Positions 17,106 to 22,525 of a stretch of 22,525 bases of DNA are shown here, one piece after another. The notes below the pieces were generated by a model. The model did no database searches, had not been told where the DNA came from, and worked only from the letters and a program-made list of their open reading frames with translations. This DNA comes from Zygophlyctis sp. KS116 (Eukaryota > Chytridiomycota): the NCBI GenBank assembly GCA_054661495.1, contig BAAFSQ010000163.1, positions 1-22,525 of the forward strand, in the 5' to 3' direction. Positions within the stretch are counted from its first letter, which is position 1, and every line of letters starts with the position of its first letter. A program made the translations under genes and the position numbers.

Positions 17106-17861
17106 TTAACTTAACCGTTGTTTCTTTAAAGCAACTTGTTCTGATGAATTTTCCTAAAATAAATTTAAATATATTTACATCATCTAGCTCATCTTCTCCA
17201 GCCTCAAACTCTTCTTCTTCATCAAATTCATCTTCTTGATCATCTTCTTCTTCTGCATCTTCTGGTTCTTCTTCACGTGAATTTCCGTCTTCTTCTTCAC
17301 GTGAATTTCCGTCTTCTTCTTGACGTGAATTTCCTTCTTCTTCTTCAGAATTTTCATCTTCTTCTTTAGCAGATCCATCATCACTCTCTTCCTCTCCACT
17401 AGAATACTCTACTTCCTCTCCATTTCTGGCCCTAAAGTCTAGTGATTCTAGGTTTGGTAAGAGGTTGAATATAAGGGCACGTTTCTCTTCTGAATTTGTG
17501 AGTGGAGTTTCTACTAAATTTAAATATTTTAATTGAATTAATGTTTTCTGGAATTTTAATTGTATTAACTTACCAATGGTTGAAGAGAGTCTAGAGTTAA
17601 TTTTTTATTGTTTGATAAATCAAGTCTAGTTAGTAGTGGACAATTTTTAAGTGGAGATAAATCTGTGAGTTTATTGTCCATTAAATCCAACTATTGTTAA
17701 AATTAGAATTTTTTTACCTTTGTTAAATTTGGCATATGAGGGAAATTTGCTATTGATGTTAAACCACAATTGTTGAGAGATAGGTATATAACATTTTTAT
17801 CTATTTTAGGTAATAAACGATCAAATGGTTGACTCTGATGATCCAAAACTAACGACTTCAT
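17106..17861 (-). CDS. ANP32-type acidic leucine-rich nuclear phosphoprotein
   Basis: Four exons (17861-17718, 17690-17574, 17547-17179, 17153-17106) with introns of 27, 26 and 25 nt encode 225 residues. The N-terminal half has four or so leucine-rich repeats (NVIYLSLNNCGL, NLTKLDLMDNKL, LTRLDLSNNKKL, LIQLKYLNLVETPL) and a cap with KRALIFNLLPNLESLD, as in ANP32/LANP. The C-terminal half is an Asp/Glu tail with a tandem EEEDGNSR repeat and ends in a basic VALKKQRLS that may be a nuclear signal. ANP32 proteins bind histones, act as histone chaperones and inhibit phosphatase 2A. Start chosen at the first ATG, which gives a normal family length. A GCGC motif lies about 28 nt upstream. Confidence 0.8.
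17250..17345 (-). repeat. 24-bp tandem repeat in the ANP32 acidic tail
   Basis: About three copies of a 24-bp unit, with central cgtgaatttccgtct on the plus strand, encode the repeating acidic motif EEEDGNSR in the minus-strand reading. One copy has Gln in place of a Glu (GNSRQEE). It is a recent in-frame expansion. Confidence 0.8.
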
Positions 17862-17896
17862 TAAGAAAAAAATTTTACTCGAAAAATTGCGCGATT

Positions 17897-20800
17897 TTAG
17901 TCATCATCACTTTCTATTATAGACTTTGTCTTTTTCTTAGTTTCTTCGTCATTCTCAACTACTTTAATAGATTCAGTAGATTCCATAGGCTCTACATTGT
18001 CATCAGACTCATCATCACTTTCAATAATGGCTTTACTGAGAGTTGATGATTTACCCTTTACAGATTCTACAGATTCAAGGGTGTCATTAGTAAGTTCTTC
18101 TTCAACCTTGTTGATTTCTTCCTTTACAGGTTTAGTCTTTTTTCTTTTTTTAACAACAGGTCCAGAGGATTCATCTGATGATTCCTGTTTGATTTTTTTA
18201 GTAGTCTTTCGTTCACTATAATTCTTCATTTTTTCATTTTCTAAAGCCATTAAAGCTTTAAGTTCTAGTCTTTTTCTTTCGATTTCTTCCTGTTCAAGTC
18301 TTTCATTTTCTTGCTGACGGGCCTTTTATCTAAATATTTAAAAAATTACAATTTTTTCTAGTTTTTCTGCCTCGGCACGATCCCTTTCCGATTTCATTTC
18401 TTCCAGTCTTTCATTTTTGATTCGATCTAGTGTTTCAGTCTCATGAATTTTTTTTTGGAGAATTCTTAGTACTACAGATACAAATTCTGCTCGCTTTTTT
18501 GCATGTTCGGCTATGAAACCAGAGGATTTATCAGTGGTAGATTGAGAGAGTTGAGTAAATATTCTATGATTAGTTACATTAAATTTACTCCATTGTAGCT
18601 TCTACTCGAGGAATAGCGCTTTTCATTGCAGCCAATGAACGCTTTTCCAGAGGCTGGTCAGTCAAAAGTAATCCATATTGCTGTTCAAGAAGGGCCCAAT
18701 TGAATTGAGTCGCCAAATCATCAGGGAAAAGTTCTTTGGCTTTTGTTAAATGTTTTTGTGCTGATTTCAGGATATCCACATTTTTGCCTTGTTTTGCTAC
18801 ACTGTAAAGAGCTTTTGCAAGAGCATTGTAAACAAAGGGATCATTTTGATGACTATTTTTCTTCAAAATACTTTCAAACTAGCTATGAGCATTCTTTTCT
18901 ATTACCAATGTTGCTGCTTGATGAAACTGCCCAAGATCCATCAGAATAAATGCCAGATTGATGGTGATCTGATAAAGTGGGGCCACTTCTTGAACCTAAT
19001 TAATTTACTTAAGTTGATATTACCTGGGTATAAATATCACGTGCCATTGGAAGCTCTTTCATTTCTGCCATTACAGATCCAATCCCAGCTGCTGCGTACA
19101 GGTTAAACGGCTTAATTTTTATGGCACGATCAAAAAATTCAAACGATTTGTTCAAATGATCCTGTCTTTGTTTGTTATATGCATCTTTTTCTTCTTTCTT
19201 GTTCATATCTTTTGGAGGTGCTAAATAATAATGCATTTTCAGGTATAAGTTTCCATACATTGTCAATGCGTAAGGATCATGCTTATCAATTTTTGTTAAA
19301 ATATGATCAAGCACTCGCTTGACCCTTGTCCAGTCTTTGTTTTGAAAATAACACAAGCCAAGTATATGCCAAGCCTGGAGATTTTCTTTATCATATTCAG
19401 TAATTTCCTTAAGCATTCCGATAGCTTCGCTTGTTTTTTTCTCCTTATATCGCATTGAGGCGAGTCGGAGCAGTGCTAAGATTAGACAGTTTGCTTAATT
19501 ACAATCCAAATACGAAGGGTGTGCTTCAATCAGCTCGAGATACATTGATTCCGCCTTTTCAGAATCCCCCAACATTTCATATAAAGTTGCAATGTTGAAC
19601 TTTATTGTAACTTTGCTAGCTTCGGAAGTATTGGAATTTTGCATATCAGTCATTTTTAAGGCTTCAGCGTAAAGCATTTTAATTTTTTCGACTCCTTCTG
19701 AATCAACAGATTCCATCTGAATTTGATTCATAACTGCGACATTATTTAAAAGTTCCGCTGGTATCTTGTAATTTTCAGTATTTTGAAGAATTTGCAAAGC
19801 GTGCTCGCAATCTAAAATTTAGAATTCTTCATTTACATTTCATCGCCTGCTGAATATCTGTATCTTCTAAAAGTGCGGCCCATTCAATTAAAACTTCAAA
19901 GTCGAACAAATATTCGCTTTCAGTCAGTTCGATTCCGGGTCCAACTTCATCCGATCGATAAGTCTTCATCAAATTCTTCATTTTTTCATAGAATGAAAAT
20001 GCTTTGGGTCGTGTATCTAGAGACTTTGAATATACAGTGGCCAATTTCTAATAATTTAAATCGCAAAGCAAATACCTTTATTGTTTCATAATTTTCAGGA
20101 TCTTTGGCAATGACCTTTTCAAAATGTAAAATTGACTTTTCCATTTCACCTTTATAAATATATAATTGTCCAAGCCCATAATTTAGCATAATGGAGTCAT
20201 TTCCTGAAATACTTTCAAAAATTTCCAAAGCAGCGTTATAATTCCCCTAATTTTATTTATAAAATTTAAAATACCTGAGCTTGAAAAATCAACCCCTTCA
20301 TGTATTTACAATCCACAACCAGTAAAGGAACATGCGAGTTTTTTAAAGAGGTTTCTACCAAGACTAAGGCCTATAATTATTATTATTATTTGTCGGCGTA
20401 CTTTTTGATATTGTCCCTTCTCAAAAAATCTTCGAGCCATTTCTAAAGCAACTGTAGAATTTTTTGGATTTAATTTAAAAGCTACTTGTAGACTCTGATT
20501 GGAGCTTGATCTAAATTTTGTAATTTCTTCCTTTGATAATCCCGAATCTTTAGAAGCATTCATATCCATAATTGAAGATAATGCCAAAGCATCAACATTT
20601 TCAGAATCTTTTTCTAAAGTCCTTTTAATAGCAGCTCTTGCTTCTTTCATCATTCCTAAATGATGAAAACAAATCGCAATATAAACACGAATATTTGGAA
20701 TATCTGAATCAATTCTAAAAATTGTTTGATAAACCTTTAAAGTTTCTTTAATATCTCCTTTTTGATTAAAAACCACAGCTTGACCAAATAATGCAGGAAT

Positions 20801-21330
20801 ATAGTATGGATCTGCATTAATAGCATAATTTAAGAAATATTCTGCTCCTTTAAAATCATTTCTTTCGATTAAAACATTTGCTCTTGAAGCAAGAGTCATA
20901 ACATCATATTGATCCAATTGAGTAGCAGCATCCAGTAATTGTGTAGCTTCAGTAAGTAGTTCCTCCCTGTTTCTAGGAGAATCTTGATCTTTATAAGTAA
21001 AGCTCTGCCCTTCACCTAAACCTCGAGCTAATTCGAGCAGATATGTAGCTAGAGAGTTTAGAATGAGTAATTTAAACTTTTCCTGATTTGTAGCCTGATC
21101 AAATACATTTTTTCCTGCTCTTAAAAATTTCTCAAATTCCATATTCATCCCTTTTTTCCTATATTCCATCTATTGTTAAATTTGAGAATTACAGCAAATT
21201 GGACAAAATATTTCAGTGGGACTTTTTCTTCCAAGAGAATATTTAATATGGTTTCATCATACCCTTCGAGATCATTCAAATCAATCTCTACAACCTCTTC
21301 ATTTCCCACGGGAATTTCAATCGACGGCAT
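17897..21330 (-). CDS. CTR9: CTR9, TPR scaffold of the PAF1 transcription elongation complex
   Basis: Eleven exons with introns at 21170-21192, 20371-20401, 20247-20274, 20048-20075, 19812-19836, 19476-19502, 18996-19023, 18879-18905, 18564-18588 and 18323-18349 (23-31 nt) give 1054 residues in one frame, close to other CTR9s. The start MPSIEIPVGNEEVVEIDLND matches the family's SIEIPl....eVIelD. TPR repeats follow (for example MLNYGLGQLYIYKGEMEKSI, NLYAAAGIGSVMAEMKELP). The C-terminus is a charged coiled coil (ERLEEMKSERDRAEAEK) and an acidic/basic tail with SKAIIESDDESDD, like the human SKAIISSSDDSSDE. It acts in the nucleus with RNA polymerase II in elongation and histone modification. Intron 2 contains an AAT-type microsatellite. 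Confidence 0.9.
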
Positions 21331-21371
21331 TTTTTTTAGCTTTAGGTGCACAAATGCTAGCCAATGTAAAA

Positions 21372-22122
21372 TCAATATATTAAGAAATTACTCCTTTTAA
21401 AAAAACTAGTCGCCAGTTTTCTTCCAGATTCCGAAGGCTGGGAAAAAGCAATCTTGTCTTTTGAGACTTTAGAGTCTTTGAATGCTGCATCTAGTAATTT
21501 TGTAGCTATTCCCTGTCTTCTACTAGACTTTGAGACCCAAATTTTGTAGATTCCTAAATTACAATCAACAGGTTCAGGATTATAATATACGCTTCCGCAT
21601 ATTAATGGTTTAGAATCATTTCTTTCAGATTCTTTAGGAAGAACAATGTGTCCGAATTTAATAGTTTCTGTGAGTAAAACTCCTTCAATTCTAGAATTTA
21701 TCTGATAGAAAAACTTCTAAAATTATTAATAGAAAATATACTTGATATTCTTTACAAGAATCTAAACTTGATCCAAGAGTATCATCAACAATACTTAATA
21801 TTTCTTGAATCTGCAAGTTGAAATTATTTAATTTTACCTTTTTGGTATCGGTAGCTGTTTCTTGGGTGATTTTAATTATTTTAGATTTAGAGTCTTGAGT
21901 TAATATTTTATAGGAATTCTCTGTTAAATTACAGGCTGTTCTATTCTTGAAGTTTGCATGATGTTTTTTGTGCAATTTGATGTCCGATTCACTAAAAGAA
22001 TAAGTCATGAGACATTCCGGACATGTTTTAGAAGTTGGTCCAATACATGATTGTCTCTTTTTAACTATTTTGGAGTTTTTGGAATTCCCTTGTAAGAGTT
22101 TGGCAAGACCTGGTCGGGTCAT
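21372..22122 (-). CDS. ECO1: ECO1/ESCO cohesin acetyltransferase
   Basis: Two exons (22122-21742 and 21716-21372) with a 25-nt intron (21717-21741) encode 241 residues, close to yeast Eco1 (281). Near the N-terminus TCPECLMTYSFSESDIKLHKKHH is the single C2H2 zinc finger of the family (C-x2-C and H-x3-H). The C-terminal acetyltransferase half holds LGIYKIWVSKSSRRQGIATK, the acetyl-CoA-binding (R/Q-x-x-G-x-A) loop, then IAFSQPSESGRKLA and a final FLIY, the usual end. It acetylates Smc3 in S phase so that cohesin holds sister chromatids. The stop lies 41 bp before the CTR9 start, so CTR9's promoter is very short. Confidence 0.85.
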
Positions 22123-22220
22123 TTTAATGAATATTCAAACTCACCTAATTCATATAAAACTCAAAGAATTTTTTAATCAATCAGTTAACAAAACAAACAG
22201 CCAAATTTAGGATGGTTGAT

Positions 22221-22525
22221 CTATTTCTTTCCTTTCCCACCTTTTCCTTTCCCACCTTTTCCTTTCCCGGATTTCTTCCAACATTTAAATTTACGCACAT
22301 TTGGAACTGGGTAGTACGGCTTTGTACCTCCCCCGATGGCCAACATTTTTCCATACACGTTTGCAAACACCTGATCGAAAGTAGATTCTGGCTGGGTTGA
22401 AAAGTAACGCATGAAAGCTTCGATTGAAGATGCAGTTGGATCACGAACTTGTCCACTTGGAACTGTACTAGGATAGAATACCATTTCAGCTGGAGTTCTT
22501 ATATGTCCTTTTGTGGATTCTGGAT
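22221..22525 (-). CDS. C-terminal part of an unrecognised protein with a Lys/Gly-rich tail
   Basis: One minus-strand frame is open from the right edge to a TAG at 22221-22223, about 100 residues, with no start inside the window required. It reads through an uncharged segment with several Tyr/Pro (VFYPSTVPSGQV, KPYYPVPNVRKF) and ends in a GKGKGGKGKGGKGKK tail encoded by a 15-bp tandem unit. I recognise no family. The basic tail could bind nucleic acid or serve as a nuclear or nucleolar signal. The gene is 98 bp from the ECO1 start, on the same strand. Confidence 0.5.
   Translation of the reverse strand, partial: PESTKGHIRTPAEMVFYPSTVPSGQVRDPTASSIEAFMRYFSTQPESTFDQVFANVYGKMLAIGGGTKPYYPVPNVRKFKCWKKSGKGKGGKGKGGKGKK

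Noticed and set aside
17048-17399. Ser-rich plus-strand and Lys-rich minus-strand ORFs
   Set aside because: Both are other-frame shadows of the ANP32 acidic tail.
1-22525. CRISPR array, bacterial operon or prophage
   Set aside because: Gene content and introns are eukaryotic; no spaced palindromic repeats or phage genes were seen.
1-22525. Ciliate-type alternative genetic code, suggested by the tiny introns
   Set aside because: TAA, TAG and TGA all end conserved proteins at the expected positions and none is needed as a sense codon in intact genes.

Overview
This window is from a compact, AT-rich eukaryotic nuclear genome. The genes are intron-bearing and recognisably eukaryotic: TELO2/Tel2, CTR9, ECO1/ESCO, ANP32, taxilin, SYAP1-like BSD, Rad60/Esc2-like, anoctamin, phosphatidylserine synthase and a BMT5-like rRNA methyltransferase. 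TAA, TAG and TGA are all used as natural stops, so the code looks standard. A secreted heme-thiolate peroxygenase (a family known mainly from fungi and oomycetes) and a yeast-type phosphatidylserine synthase suggest a fungus or fungus-like protist, perhaps an early-diverging parasitic lineage. I cannot name the species. By homology-guided splicing I place 39 introns, all 23-31 nt long, GT...AG and very AT-rich, which is near the lower size limit for spliceosomal introns.

Left part (1-2660) is gene-poor and accessory. It holds a partial ORF at the edge, a small secreted cysteine-rich protein, a truncated PLAC8 domain, a decayed Polinton/Maverick-like remnant (type B DNA polymerase and integrase fragments in shifted frames), a 34-bp imperfect direct repeat on either side of this stretch, and a small one-helix membrane ORF.

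Middle part (2666-10682) is tightly packed. In order: secreted short-type peroxygenase (+), small membrane protein with a weak PEX11 resemblance (+), taxilin (+), SYAP1-like BSD protein (-), TELO2 (-), Rad60/Esc2/NIP45-like SUMO-like-domain protein (+), CDP-diacylglycerol-serine phosphatidyltransferase (-), BMT5-like methyltransferase (+). Neighbouring genes touch or overlap: SYAP1-like and taxilin by 79 nt, TELO2 and SYAP1-like by 11 nt, BMT5-like and anoctamin A by 6 nt.

Right part (10677-22525) is almost all on the minus strand. Two tandem anoctamin paralogues come first; copy B is intact with ten introns, copy A has five introns and an apparent one-base frameshift. Then come a frame-disrupted PD-(D/E)xK/Crinkler-like protein, ANP32, CTR9 (PAF1 complex), ECO1 (cohesin acetyltransferase) and the C-terminal part of an unrecognised gene at the right edge.

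Several genes serve chromatin and genome maintenance (TELO2, Rad60/Esc2, ECO1, CTR9, ANP32). Others serve membranes and trafficking (phosphatidylserine synthase, anoctamins, taxilin, SYAP1-like). I see no operon logic, CRISPR array, rRNA or tRNA. All gene models come from reading the sequence by eye and rest on remembered family motifs; no database search was run.
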